64,000 nt of DNA from Chinchilla lanigera (lineage: Eukaryota; Chordata; Mammalia; Rodentia; Chinchillidae), in assembly GCF_000276665.1 (NCBI RefSeq), contig NW_004955404.1, positions 30,325,019-30,389,018 of the forward strand, in the 5' to 3' direction. The number at the start of each line of letters is the position of its first letter. The stretch's first letter is position 1. The notes beneath the pieces were generated by a model that was given only the letters and a program-made list of their open reading frames with translations, was not told the origin of the DNA and made no database searches. Positions 37,329 to 48,530 of this stretch are shown piece by piece. The translations under genes were made by a program, and so were the position numbers.

Positions 37329-37510
37329 TGAATCCCCTGAAATCCACTGTATTCCCAGCCACTTAGTTGAAGTTTCATATATTCTAAATTAGTTATTAAA
37401 ATCATTGAATAAATGAATGGAAGAATAATTAGAAATAAACAATTTATCTTGATAACAAAATTCTCCTGCAACTTGAGTTGCTGCCATCAGATATCTTTCC
37501 TGCAAACACG

Positions 37511-37567
37511 AAAACAAAAACCAAAAAAAACAAAAACCAAACAAACAAACCCTAGAAAAACAAAAAA
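37511..37567 (+). repeat. A-rich (CAAAA)-type low-complexity tract
   Basis: Repeated aaaacc/aaacaaa motifs, possibly a decayed SINE tail. Confidence 0.75.
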
Positions 37568-37569
37568 CA

Positions 37570-39000
37570 GAAACCTGAGATCATAGATCCTACCTGGCAT
37601 AATTCCTGTTATTTCAAGTCATTTTCCTTTGATGAGGATGATATTTTCAATTATTAATGTTGCCCCGTTTCCCTTTTCTGCATAGATAAGCAAGGGCTGG
37701 TCACGACTGAGTGAAGCAGACAGAGGAGGCACTTGAAAACTGTCCTGAAACAGAGCCGGTGTAGGGGAGGTTGCAAATGATGATGGAGCAGCAGCTGCCA
37801 CAGGCAGCTCCTGCTGGGATCCAGCTATTAGAAAAGAGGAGTCTTGGAGCTCAGTTTGAAGAGAACCTATGGGCCATCTGCGGAGTCAAAAAGCAAGGCT
37901 GTGAACTGTGATGAATATTGCAAGCAGTGTGTGTGCATATGTATGTGTAGCCGGACATGTAATGTGTTAGAAGTGTTCTAGGCCAACTTTTTTTAAAAAA
38001 AGAAATATTAATATAGAAGTAATTCAGGGTCTTTTAGCTTAAATAGTTCTTAGAAATCTTTGATGTTTGAATTACATATTTTAAAATGTAGAAGGGACTG
38101 AATAATTGGGTTTAATTCAGTATATTGCTGAGAGACAATCAGTTACTAAAAATGTGTAAGGATTTCTCCCATATCCCATTGCTTAGCACATGTGACTTTA
38201 ATAAATCTAATAATCTATCTATATATATCTAGCCATCCACCCCTACACAATATTAGGACTATACAGAATGATAGAAATAGCTAGGAATAACTCACTTAAC
38301 TATAACTTTATTGTACAGAACAGACCATGAGTACATAAAAGGTTGTACATTCTTCTCATATTGATATTATTTTGATTTTAAGGTTGGCATAGCTATTTAT
38401 GACTTATGAATAAATTTCTTGTGCTTTTCCATGCCAAAGTTCCCTGACCAGTAAAATGAAGGGCTAAAGGGTTGTCTTTCTAACTCATAAAATGTGTGTT
38501 CAGTAGAGGGATTCATATACATAAAAACACTTTAAAAAGTATAAAGTCTTATACAAGTATAAGAATTGCAGAAATCACAAACTAGTTGTATCAGAAATAT
38601 CTTCAGATTTTACTTAGTTTTATAAGTTAAACTCATAGATGATATTCCAGCAATATCTTCTGCAAAATTTGGTTAAAATGTACAGTAACTAAAGAAAATA
38701 CTCTTTGATCTTTATATTCAAATTCTAAATCCAAATTTTAATCTAATTTTAAAGTTGATGCGTTCCTTAAAGAAAAGCAGGCCTGTTTCACAAAAGCATC
38801 CTGCATTTGCACATTATCCTAGACCTGTCTTTCCAGTGACGTTAGTCAAGAGTCCTTCTTTTGGACTTGGAGAAAGGGTAAGTGTTACCTCAGAAGGTTG
38901 ATTCTACTCCTTTGATCACAGATTTCTAGTTGTGTACGGAAGCCCATGTTCTGGCTAAGATTTGACACCTAAATTTTACATTTCTAAAGAACAGTTCTTG
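37570..39000. other. Intergenic, no feature recognised
   Basis: Unique AT-rich sequence. No gene or confident repeat. Confidence 0.4.
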
Positions 39001-39186
39001 GGCTATGTGTAGTGGCCCGTCTTGGCTACTGGGGAGGCTGAGGCAGGAGGATCCCATATTTAAGGTCAAAATTGTTCTGCAATTTTGCAAGATTCTGTCT
39101 CAGCCATGAAAAGGGCTGGGGCTATTGCTTACTGGCAGAGCATGCATGACACTCTGTGTTCAATTCATAACGCCGCAAAGAAAAAC
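39001..39186 (+). repeat. B1+ID dimeric SINE, plus strand
   Basis: B1 part (gtagtggcccgtcttggctactggggaggctgaggcaggaggatccc...gattctgtctcagcc) followed by ID part (gggctggggctattgcttactggcagagcatgcatgac...gttcaattcataacgcc) and a short A-tail. Flanks agttcttgg/acttcttgg look like a decayed TSD. Confidence 0.88.
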
Positions 39187-39189
39187 TTC

Positions 39190-40735
39190 TTGGTAATTAG
39201 TATAATCTGTTCAGTGGTTTTGTTGCAGGAAGTCAGACAAGATTAAATGCTTGATCATGCAAGATTAAAGGTAAGGTTGGGAATCTGGCAAATGCTGAGC
39301 AGCATAGTTTTAAAGTGAACACAACAACTTCTTAATTTTTGTGACTGTCTTCAAACTGTGGCTGAAAAATCTAATACAGTGCTTAAGCTAAAACAATATA
39401 TTGCTACTTTCTATAGAACACTTAAAGGCAAAATTATCTGATTATTCTTCATTTTGACATATAGAGAGACTGCCACTTAATCAAGAGTGTAGCTTAGTAT
39501 GCCATTGTCTCTGGAACTTCCATTAAAGTGAAAACTTGCTTGTGAGTTATTTTTACTGATAATTTATGTAGTCGTCTCCTTTGGTTTCCAGCACTACGGC
39601 TAATCCTTTCTAGTTCTTCTCGATTTAAACTCTAATCATTTTCTACTGTGATTTCCTCACGAATCTAAAAAGTTTCTTGATGCAACAAATCCTTTGATAT
39701 TTAGGGCATGTTTTAATGATCTGGGTTTTCTGGAATGACTAATTCTGAGGGAAAAAATGCCAAGTCTTGCTCACACTTTCCAAGTATGCATCATTTTTAT
39801 GACAATTTTCTCTGGGTGTAATGAATTTCTTCTTAGAGCAAGAACTTGGAGGAACAGAGATAAAGAAACTACAACAAGTGGATTATCTACAGAAGGAGCA
39901 GTCTATCTTAAATTTATCAAGAATGAGGTGGGTAAACACTTTCTACACAGTTTCCTTAGGACTTAATGCTTATTGCTGTGTATCTCTTCTCTCATATCTT
40001 ATCAGAAAAAGATTTTCCTGGTCAAAGCATGACTGCTATATTTACCTCCAGTGACTGCTCTTTAATCAAATGTTTTCAAGATTTTACTTTGGTGTTCTAA
40101 AAAGAAAAATTCCTCAGCTTGATAGATTTTGTTATTTTCTTTTGAATAATTTCAGGAATAGTTCATAAAATGTTTTGGTCAGCAAGTGCTCCAGACTGCC
40201 TCAGAGACTAGGTTGTCAAATGAAGACAGAGAGGTTACAGAACCTAGGTCTGTGATGATTTAGCTGTTCCCACATTAAGTGCAACTGTTGCTTTGGGTTA
40301 TTTCCTAGAATGAAACATGAAATAAATATCTTTTTGTTTATGCTTAGCTCTTATTTTAAAGTGAGGAAATCACCTTTGTGCAAAAATTTAAAAACATCTA
40401 ATTCCTGAGGCATGAGGTGAATGTATATATGTGAACATATATTCTTGTTGTACATATACAATCCCTTTTTAAATATATTTTGACCTGCCAAAAATCTATA
40501 TAAGCATTTGTTTGGTTTTCTTCTTCATTTTTTCCTCCAAGTTTTCAAGTTAATAAAATGCCCATTTCAATTGCTCATTAGTCTCCAAAAATTTCAATAT
40601 GGAAAAATTATTTGCATAATCAGAAAAAATCTGATTTGTGCCATCTGTATCATTTGGGATTTTGGGAGACAAAACTTAAAACTTCTTTATGTGTGTATGT
40701 GTTTCCTCTTTCACTCTATTTCAGATAATTTATTA
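39190..40735. other. Intergenic, no feature recognised
   Basis: AT-rich unique sequence. Overlapping small ORFs at 39757-40054 and 40508-40777 have no supported function. Confidence 0.4.
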
Positions 40736-40814
40736 CTTATAACTTTAAAATTTTTTTTAAATTTTTTTTTATTTTAAAGAATAAAAGAAGGATAACATAA
40801 TAATGGGGGGACTT

Positions 40815-41215
40815 AGCAAATTACAGACAAAATGGTAGGAAATTATCAATGGTTATTGTTTTACATATTATTATCTACAAAATAGTTTCTCAGGAAAACA
40901 AATAGACAAATAATAGTGAGTTAGAGACAAAAGAGGTAGGAGATTCTCAAGAGTTGTTGTGCTATACTTTGGTATCTTCAAAGAGGCTTCTAAAGAAAAT
41001 AAATAGAGCTATACATGAGTGACCTATTGAAAAATCATGAACTCTTCTCAACGGTTGTTGTAGGAAACACATAATAATAAACATACATTATGAAATAGGA
41101 TAGGAACATTACAAACTTAACACAGTTATGGATAGATTAGTAGGAAAATATCAATGGCTGCTGTAATACATGGTGGTATCTTCAAAGTAGTTTCTCAGGA
41201 AGACAGAGATATGCA
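40815..41215 (-). repeat. ~102-bp degenerate tandem repeat, about 4 units
   Basis: The block 'taggaaattatcaatgg..ttgtt...' recurs (plus-strand view) at ~40836, 40937, ~41039 and 41141, i.e. every 101-102 bp. 'ggtatcttcaaag' or its variant recurs at 40870, 40971 and 41175, and 'tagtttctcaggaa' with it. The unit at 41039 is the most degenerate. The reverse complement matches copies A, B and C. Confidence 0.82.
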
Positions 41216-41251
41216 AGAAGGATCTAATAAGTAGTTACAGCCTAAGGGTTG

Positions 41252-42061
41252 TCAAAAATAGCATATTACCTCCTCACCAGTGACTCCTTTCACTGAGGTA
41301 TGATAGCTGGAAGGAAGTCCAGGATTGAAAAGAAGGACCGAGAGACTTGCACCTGTGTCTAGCAACAGGCTGTTTTCTTGTTCCTCCGTAGTCATGATTA
41401 CCCAGGACTCCTCAATGGAGATGATGGTCTGGCCAGAGGGAGAAGGCAGACCATGCCCCAAGCCCTCTCATTCCTGTTGGACTAACTGGTAGCATGGGTC
41501 TGAGCTCTGGGGCCTCCACCTCAGAGGGCAGACCGATCTCCAGTGGTCTCCTTTGCATGCAGGGCATGGCCCATGGGGCCTCTTAGGGCAGTTCCTCTTG
41601 AGATGGCCTGGCTTTTAACAGTGGTAGCAGATGAATGCAGTTGTCGAGTTCTTCTTGGAGCCCCGGGAATCAGACCTGGGATCTGTTTCTCTTAGTGGTG
41701 CAGCAAAAGCAGCTGCTTTTTCTCGGTCTCTTTGTTTTCTCTCCTTGGCCTCCTCCTCATCATGGCTATAGAATACTGAGGAGGCAATTCTTACTAACAT
41801 CTCAAGTGAGCTATCTGGGGTGAAAGCCATTCTTTGTAACTTTTTCTCTCCAGGTTCCCATTGCTTTGGGACCCCACAACCAGTTAGTGTCCTCTCCCCA
41901 GTTGTCAGCACAGGCAGCAGGAATCCCGCTGCAGACTTCTCCAGAGCTTCACCACAGCCTGTACTGTCAGGGGAAGAATGGCTTCCAGTGAGTCTCTGCA
42001 GGTATTGTGCAAGGTCCTCCTGGTTTACACCTTCTGAGCGGCTCTCATGACCCCAGTCCAC
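41252..42061 (-). pseudogene. Gammaretrovirus-like gag C-terminus (capsid end, nucleocapsid) and protease fragment, broken
   Basis: One reading frame runs through the whole block, broken by TAA at 41617-41615, TGA at 41470-41468 and a stop at the 3' end. First part: a charged coiled segment rich in E/K/R as in the capsid end (HDEEEAKERKQRDREKAAAF). Then a CX2CX4HX4C zinc knuckle (CYHC...GHLKRNC; the TAA falls inside it) and a second knuckle of CX2CX3HX4C type (CPAC...HWRSVC). After the TGA comes a retroviral aspartic protease core with the catalytic motif LLDTGAS and a downstream GVTG. Protease end, polymerase, matrix and envelope are absent. Gag and protease in one frame separated by a stop is the gammaretroviral arrangement. 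Function is lost; it is a relic. Confidence 0.85.
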
Positions 42062-42309
42062 TGGACCTCTGACTCCGTGGGCTTAGTCTGCATTCTCATG
42101 TTCTCTGAGTCCTTGTTCAGCAGCTGCTCCTCCGCTGGCTCTGGACCTTTCTGGTTCCCAATGGCAGGAGCAAGAGTGGCCCATTGTATGGCATATATTC
42201 CCAGGGGTTGTTCAAAGTTTCAATGATTCACACACATCCGTGGGTGGGCAACTGCAGTTGGTGCATGGTGGTCCAATTGTGTCACTGTTTCTCTGTGTCA
42301 TGATAGATC

Positions 42310-42440
42310 CCAATTGAGCAGCGGCGGCGCCTGAGGGCCGGCGCGCAACAGCGCTCGCTGCCGCATGGCTCCCCGTGCGCTGGGAGCCCACCCTCCGAGA
42401 GCCAGCAGGCAGGAAGCTAGCCAGCCAGAAGGCTGGCGCT
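42310..42440 (-). other. GC/CpG-rich patch at the 5' end of the composite retroposon
   Basis: A ~130-bp island of high GC and several CpG (gcagcggcggcgcctgagg..., cggcgcgcaacagcgctcg...) in otherwise AT-rich DNA, just upstream of the gag relic on the minus strand. It is not recognisable as gag coding and may be the 5' leader or promoter region of the mobilised RNA. Confidence 0.6.
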
Positions 42441-42619
42441 CTAATTTTAAAACTTAAACTCATTTCAACCATCAGTACCAAAAGTTGACTTCTTTACTAT
42501 ATTGTTTAGAATTTTTTGTGGTTTCAAATTGTGGTCTCAAATTCTCTGTACAACATATGGAAGCAGATAAAGAAAAATTGATTTTACATTGAAAATAAAA
42601 AGCCCAACCACAAGTTTAT

Positions 42620-43200
42620 TATTTATTTATAAATATTGTAAATTGATAAATTTTAGTTGCATATATTTGTGGGATAAAATGTGGTGTAAAGATCTGTGAA
42701 TACAATGTGGGACAAACACATCAAACTAATTAACTTATCTATCATCTCAAATACTTATCAACTTTTTGTAAGGAGAACATTTGAAATTTGCTCTTTTAGT
42801 GATTTTAGAGAGAATAACGTTATTATTAGCTATAGTCACCATGCTGTGCAATTTGGTTTGAAGAAAATAAAACAAAAACCCAGGGAAAACAAGTAAGCAA
42901 AACCACAAAATTTATTTCTCTTATTTACCTAAGGTTTTGTATGTTTTGATCGTCATCTCCCTAGTCCTTCTATCAATTATCCTTTGGTAAGCTCATTCTA
43001 TTCTGTATTTCTATGAGTTGGATTGTTTTAGATTCCACATATGAGTAAGAACACATAATATTTGTCTTAATACCTGGCTAAGTTCATTTAACATAGTGTT
43101 CTTCAAGTCCATTCTTGCTGTTACAAATGGGAGAATTAATTTTCTTTCTTTTTAAGGGCCAAGTAATATCCTGTTTTGTATTCAGCACATGTTTAACAGA
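42620..43200 (-). repeat. L1 3' UTR fragment, minus strand
   Basis: 'gcatatatttgtgggataaaatgtgg', 'attaacttatctatcatctcaaatacttatca', 'gaacatttgaaatttgctcttttag', 'attccacatatgagtaagaac' and 'ccattcttgctgttacaaatggg' are the antisense of old L1 3' UTR. Confidence 0.85.
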
Positions 43201-44570
43201 GGGACCTGCATAGAAAGACAAATATTTAAAAAGTATTTAGTTAAAAATTAACTTCCTGGTAAGAAAGTTGCTCCTCCCGGATCTATTGGTGAATATCCCC
43301 ATTTCTGCAGCAATTTAGTTAGTGATAATAGTGATTTGAACTTACTAGAGGAGGTAGGAAATGTTGACAGTTATTCTCTTACATTTTGAGATGGATGTTA
43401 CATATACTACTGGATTTTAGGAGATTAAGGGGTCTCACGTCAAAGAGAATTTCACTTTGTAGAAGATATTAAGTGTTAACAAGTCAGTCACATTTTCCTC
43501 AGGCTCTTCTCCCCTCCCACCAACCTAGTTTGTCTCTTTCCAAGATTTAGTGTATAGGTAACAATCAGAAAAATATGTATGCATTGTATATTGAGAAACA
43601 TTACTTTAACCAAAGCCTTGAAAAACTTTTTCCTTGGATCAAACATCAGAGTGTCCAAAGTAATATTATCTGAACTTTAAAAATGAAATATTAGTCCTTC
43701 ATTTTCATTATTATTCAATCACAGGAATGAAAACCAATAGAATTTTACCTTTTGCTTTTACATACCTGATTTTTAAATTTTTGTATTGATATTAGATCAT
43801 TACTGCATCAAGCATGTCTTCTTCTTAGAATTGATATATTGAAAAGGAATGCCTTTCCAAGGAAATCAATGGGTGGTACTATTTCCAAGGAAATCAAAGC
43901 AATGCTACAAGTAATTGGAATTTCCCTATGATGTTCAATTTTATTTTAACAGTCTACAGTTTTTTGTAGTTCCTATCCACTATCTTGATATTTATCAATT
44001 TCTTTTTATTTTTTCACTATTTTCATTTTGATTATAGTATTAAAGAATTTTAACGATCTAGAAACAGCTTTCTAAACTAATGAAATAAATATGTCAAAGG
44101 GATTTTCCCATTTTATGTTTTTTATGGTTCTCCTCTGAGTTCATTTTCTCACTATGGGTATCAGCATTCTAGGATGGATACTATTTCATTAGTGTTGAAA
44201 TACATATCTCTGAAAACTCAAGAGATGGTAGTATATGGCCCAAGTGGTACTGTCACTAGCAGGGAATTATGTTTCCTAACTTTACCTGGTGAAATTAAAC
44301 TTGTATTTGTGGGATTAACCAGAAAACATAAGTCAAGAACTTCTCTTATCTCCCCTTTTTAAATCTTACAAATGGAGTAATTAAAGATAATTCAATTTCT
44401 TTTTCTTGTCCTCCCTCACTCAAAAAGGGCCAATACTACAATTCTGAGAGAGGTCCTACTTTGGCACCTGGTTCCAGTCCTTGTGTGGCTCCTCAGATTT
44501 TGTCATATCCTGTGTGTCTTTGACACATACACAAATGACACAGGTTTCTCAGGACTTTGGCTCACTTAAA
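43201..44570. other. Intergenic, no feature recognised
   Basis: AT-rich unique sequence. 'tttccaaggaaatcaa' occurs twice at ~43853-43897. No gene or confident repeat. Confidence 0.4.
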
Positions 44571-44584
44571 GCCCTCTTCCTCTT

Positions 44585-44687
44585 TTTTTTTTTGGTTTTG
44601 GTTTTTCTCTGGTACGGGGAACTGAACTCACGACCTTGCGCTTGCCAGGCAGGCGCTTTTTCCGCTGAGCTAAATCCCCAGCCCCAA
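44585..44687 (-). repeat. Young ID-type SINE, minus strand, perfect 13-bp TSD
   Basis: T-tract, ggtttttctctggtacgggg, gaactcacgaccttgcgcttgccaggcaggcgctttttccgctgagctaaatccccagcccc. TSD ccctcttcctctt at 44572-44584 and 44688-44700. Same subfamily as the copies at 11554 and 18071. Confidence 0.93.
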
Positions 44688-45084
44688 CCCTCTTCCTCTT
44701 AAGCTCTCTGATCTATGGCCTCCCTGGCCAGATCTGCACTTTGTCTTCACCTGTATTATCTGTATTGCTGAAATTACATTCAGACATTTTCTTTTTGAGC
44801 ACAGCTTCCTTTACACCTTGATTTTTGTTTTAATTGGCTCAGCAGATCCTGGGTTACTTTCTTTTTGTCTGTCACTCTCTTCTGTCTTCATTTTCCAAAC
44901 TGGTTAGAGTTTATGTTCTATGGATTCAGTCTCTCTTTTGACAGTTCAAATTCTTTTAAATGCCATGTAAATTCTCCCCCATCTACTTGACAAAATCCCA
45001 AGACTAGATGAATCCAACTGTCAGTCTTCTACACCTGAATTTAGTTCATTAGAAATTTTCTTCCCTTGTTGGTTGGTGTCAGCA

Positions 45085-45400
45085 AAGGTTAGGACTTTTC
45101 AGCCGGCTTCTCAGTACAGTCATGAATCTCCAACAATGGAGCCATGTCTGGAGAAACGCATCACTAGGTGATAACATCATAAAATGTGCTTACACAGACC
45201 TAGATGGCATAGCTAACTGCACAACTAGGCCATATAGTATCCATATATAAATCTATATGGTATAGCTTATTGCTGCAAGGGCCATGATGAACCAAAGAAC
45301 ACAAAATGCAATCAAGCACAACAGAAGATACAAACCAGAGATGGAGTATATATGAGGCTGTTGCTCATGTAACACAGTGTACTGTTTCATAATAAAATTT
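45085..45400 (-). repeat. Old interspersed repeat, family not assigned
   Basis: 'ggagaaacgcatcactaggtgataacatcataa', 'acacagacctagatggcatagctaactgcac', 'tatatggtatagcttattgctgcaaggg' follow a mammalian repeat I recognise by pattern but cannot name. Confidence 0.6.
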
Positions 45401-45404
45401 TTTA

Positions 45405-46900
45405 TAAGTAGGAGGAGTACACTCTGATCTTATTCTTTTATTTTCTTTATTTTGCTGCAAAATCTGTCAGCCTTCCCCTTTGTAGTTACTTTTCATGTTT
45501 TTCACTTTCAAAAGTCTGCCCTTTTAGGACCAATATCTATGAATTTTTTTCTTCTATTTTGTGATCTCTTTCAAAAACACATGTACTGAAAATGTAGAGT
45601 ATTTATTTTCATATAGGCTGTGAAATAAAAATTCAAATAATTTTTTCCTGAATAGTGTTTCCAGTATAAATTTTTGAGTTTCTTCTTTTTTTTTTCACTA
45701 CCTAGGTATTTGTGATGCTTCATGTATTATTTCGTAAGTCTTTATATCCTAGGTACTCTTAGGGTCCTTTTCCCTTTCTTGTAGATATGCTTGGTGTTCC
45801 TGAGCAAAGTTTTACAGTGTTTCCTATAAACAATGTAGCTTTATGGCATGTTTTTAGATCTGGTGGTACAAATTCCCCCAAAACATTTTTTGGTAAATTT
45901 TCTTGCCTTTCCATATCCGTTTTACTTCTAACTTTCACTCAGGAACATAGAATGTATCTTCCTTTATTTGAGATACCTTTTATGCCTTAGGAAAGAAGTT
46001 GAGGCCTCCTTTATATATCGATTTGCACATTTCTTCTACAAGTTGCTTTGTGGTAGCAGCTAAAGTTGTAATGTTGAAAGAAGCATGACATATTTGGGCC
46101 AGTCTTCAATGTGATGGGAGTCTTTGGGCAGCAGTGCTGATATTGAGTCTAGTGGGAGGTAGCATCATGGTGCTTGGAGGTCTTTCTGGTTTATGATAGG
46201 ATCCCAGGCAGTAATTGAGCAGCAGCAATTTTGTAACCGGCTGGGAAAATTGTTTGGGCCCTAGTTACATGAGTGGGTTTAGGGAAGAGGTTAAACCCCA
46301 GGAAGGGAACAGGAAGGCTCCATGAGAAGCTGAGTTAGAAGGCTAATCACAGTGTCCTCAGCAGGAGGGTAGAGTTAGCATCAGGGAAGGGCACAGCCCA
46401 GCTCTGGTTTCCAAAGCTCCTGCAGGCAGACTAGTCAGGACTGATTCCAGACCAATGTTTCTTTGTCACTCTTAGTTTGAGTTGTGGGTAGGGTTGGAAG
46501 TATCAGTATGCAGGGGCAGTGAAACTCCAGGGACGACAGTGGCAGGGTGTCACCACAAAGGAGGCAAGAGAGGTAATTTGAGATCAGCCAGTGGAGAGCT
46601 TTGCCCAACCCTTTTCCTGATGGGGAGCCCTTGAATGGAGTGAACTAATTGTGGAATCAATTTAAGTGGAAACTGGATAAATATGAAATGTTCATATATC
46701 TTTTTAAGTTTTAGTATTGTATGCTTTTTTTTTCATAATGCCATTTCACTTATGTACAAGGGAAGGGACTATTAAACCAAAAGAAAATAATTCTTAGTTT
46801 ATTGTGTGAGGATTGTACTTTTTAGAAATTTTAGATGTGGGTATAGTTTCTTCAGTAATCTTGTGGCCTCCTGGTTCTCTCCCCCAGCATGCTAATCTTT
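45405..46900. other. Intergenic, no feature recognised
   Basis: AT-rich to 46070, then more GC-rich, G/A-containing sequence (46080-46640). No gene, repeat or RNA identified. Confidence 0.4.
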
Positions 46901-47340
46901 TGGTTTCAGTACATTGAAGGAAAATAAGCTAATTTTAGATTAGCCTAATCAAAACACAGGAAGGCAGTTTTGCAGCAATAACATAATATGGTATTATCCA
47001 AAGCTTAGTGTATTTGTATCTTGCTTTAGGCAAATTTAATATGTTGAAAGATAGTTACATTAAAAAAATCAATTGGAGGGTAGTTATTTGCCTTGCAAAT
47101 TTTTCATTATATGATTTCTGTAAAAAAAAGCAAATTTCCTCTGGGGCATTTAAAATCTGATTTGGTGTATTAAATCTGATTTTACAAATGCATTTATCCT
47201 GATTAATAATCAAGTGGGACTAGTTAATAGGGATAAATGCATGAGGTTTTTTTTTTATTGTTTTTGAGCTTGAGCATAAAATGTCAGTGTAACTGTAGAG
47301 CTGCGTGTGCTGGCCTGGGTAGATCAAGAAGCTGATTTTA
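46901..47340. promoter_or_regulatory. Candidate non-coding regulatory element (homeodomain-like motif cluster)
   Basis: Repeat-free block dense in TAAT/ATTA cores (gctaattttagattagcctaat, gattaataatc, tagttaatag). It has a 12-bp inverted repeat (47188-47199 / 47231-47242) and an 11-bp direct repeat aaatctgattt (47153-47163 / 47172-47182). The composition suggests an enhancer. No conservation data; AT-rich DNA makes TAAT motifs easy to find. Confidence 0.3.
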
Positions 47341-47559
47341 TTAACTCAAGCTAAGCATGAGGTAATAAGGTGACATGGATACCAAATTAGGAGGATGCAA
47401 TTTGAGTTTCCTTTAATGGAAATCAGAGATCCAGAAGGAGAGCATCAGATACTTCACAGAAGTCACAGCCAGGCACTTCCCGCCCTGCCCACAGGGACCT
47501 AACTAGTTCCCTGCTGTGGAGACAGGTGCTGGGGACGGTGACTAGAAGAGGAGTGGTGG

Positions 47560-47900
47560 TCACTTGTTTTGAAGAAGTGAGGAAGATGATGCCTTCTTGT
47601 GGGAAAATGGATGCATCTTAAGACCATAATATTAAATTAAATAAATCAGACACAGAAGCTAAATATTACATGATTTCCCAGAGATGAGAAACCCAAATTA
47701 TAAATAAAGCAAAATCAAAGATAATAGGGAGTAGGGGGATAGAGCTTTGTCCAATGGACAGGCATCAGCAGATGGGGGCAGGGGGAACAGGGAGGGAAAG
47801 GGGATGAAAAAGGAATTAAAATGCATTGTGTACACTTACCAATTCCACACAAGGAATGTGGACATTATGTACTCACACCTGTACCAAGAAAGAAAAATGC
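47560..47900 (+). repeat. L1 3' UTR fragment, plus strand
   Basis: 'gtgggaaaatggatgcatcttaagaccataatattaaattaaataaatcagacacagaagc' and 'attacatgatttcccagagatgag' match L1 3' UTR sequence. Confidence 0.7.
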
Positions 47901-48070
47901 AGCATGCCTGTTACCCTGGCACTCTGTGAGGCTGAAGCAGGAGAATCACAAGTTCCTGCCCAGCGTGGGCAATTTAGCAATTTAGTGATAGTCTGAAAAA
48001 AAAAAATGGTTGGGGAATACAGCTCCATGTGAAAGTCCTGGGTTTAATCCCCAGCATCCCAAAACAAAAA
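47901..48070 (+). repeat. B1+ID dimeric SINE, plus strand
   Basis: B1 part 'catgcctgttaccctggcactctgtgaggctgaagcaggagaatcac', A-rich linker, ID part 'ggttggggaatacagctcc...tcctgggtttaatccccagcatcc', A-rich tail. Confidence 0.85.
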
Positions 48071-48344
48071 CAAGACAGACAAATAAAAAACTCAGTGAGC
48101 AACCACCTGGAAGTAGGCAAACTTGAATTTATTTGTCATTGCTGCTTTCAATTCAAGGTGGGACTTACAGGGAGGTAGTTTCCCTTTCCTGACACTTGTC
48201 AAGGGGATTTTTAGAGGACTTCATTGTGCGGGGTAAAATGTCAAACTGGTGGCTACTATGGCTCCTTCCACTGACTGATCAGTCCAAACTTCACCCATCA
48301 GGTGAGCCATTCAGAAATTATTATTTGTTACACCCAGAAAAATC

Positions 48345-48530
48345 ATTTACCATTCCTGATAGTGTTCTCAGAACTGTACAAATACCAACTCATGTCATTC
48401 TTATTTTAACAACCCAATAAATTAGCTATTGTCTGCATTTTATAGATGTGTAGATGGAGGCACAGAGATGTTAAGTTACTTGCAAAATTAGCACAGGAAG
48501 AGCCAGAATAGATTCATATCAGGCTGTTTG
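48345..48530 (+). repeat. MIR SINE, plus strand
   Basis: 'aataaattagctattgtctgcattttatagatgtgtagatggaggcacagagatgttaagttacttgc' is MIR/MIR3-like. Confidence 0.75.

Larger units (their letters stand above)
40753..42441 (-). mobile_element. Composite retroposon, copy D: GC-rich leader, gag-pro relic, 102-bp tandem units, A-rich tail
   Basis: Read on the minus strand: (1) a GC/CpG-rich leader (42441 to ~42310) with short inverted repeats (gccagccttctggctggc); (2) a gammaretrovirus-like gag-pro relic (42061-41252); (3) about four ~102-bp degenerate tandem units (41215-40815); (4) an A/T-rich tail (about 40785-40753) with AATAAA-like motifs. No LTR is seen at either end. Imperfect 17-bp flanking similarity (tctaattttaaaactt around 42440-42455; cttataactttaaaattt at 40736-40753) may be a decayed TSD, but it is AT-rich and so weak. 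The tandem units match the 3' part of copies A-C, linking the gag-pro segment to a poly(A) retroposon family. Alternatively, an old ERV fragment lies by chance next to a separate AT-rich element. Confidence 0.65.

Noticed and set aside
42212..42481. 89-aa minus-strand ORF over the GC-rich patch
   Set aside because: Does not continue into the gag frame and shows no retroviral motif; treated as leader, not coding.
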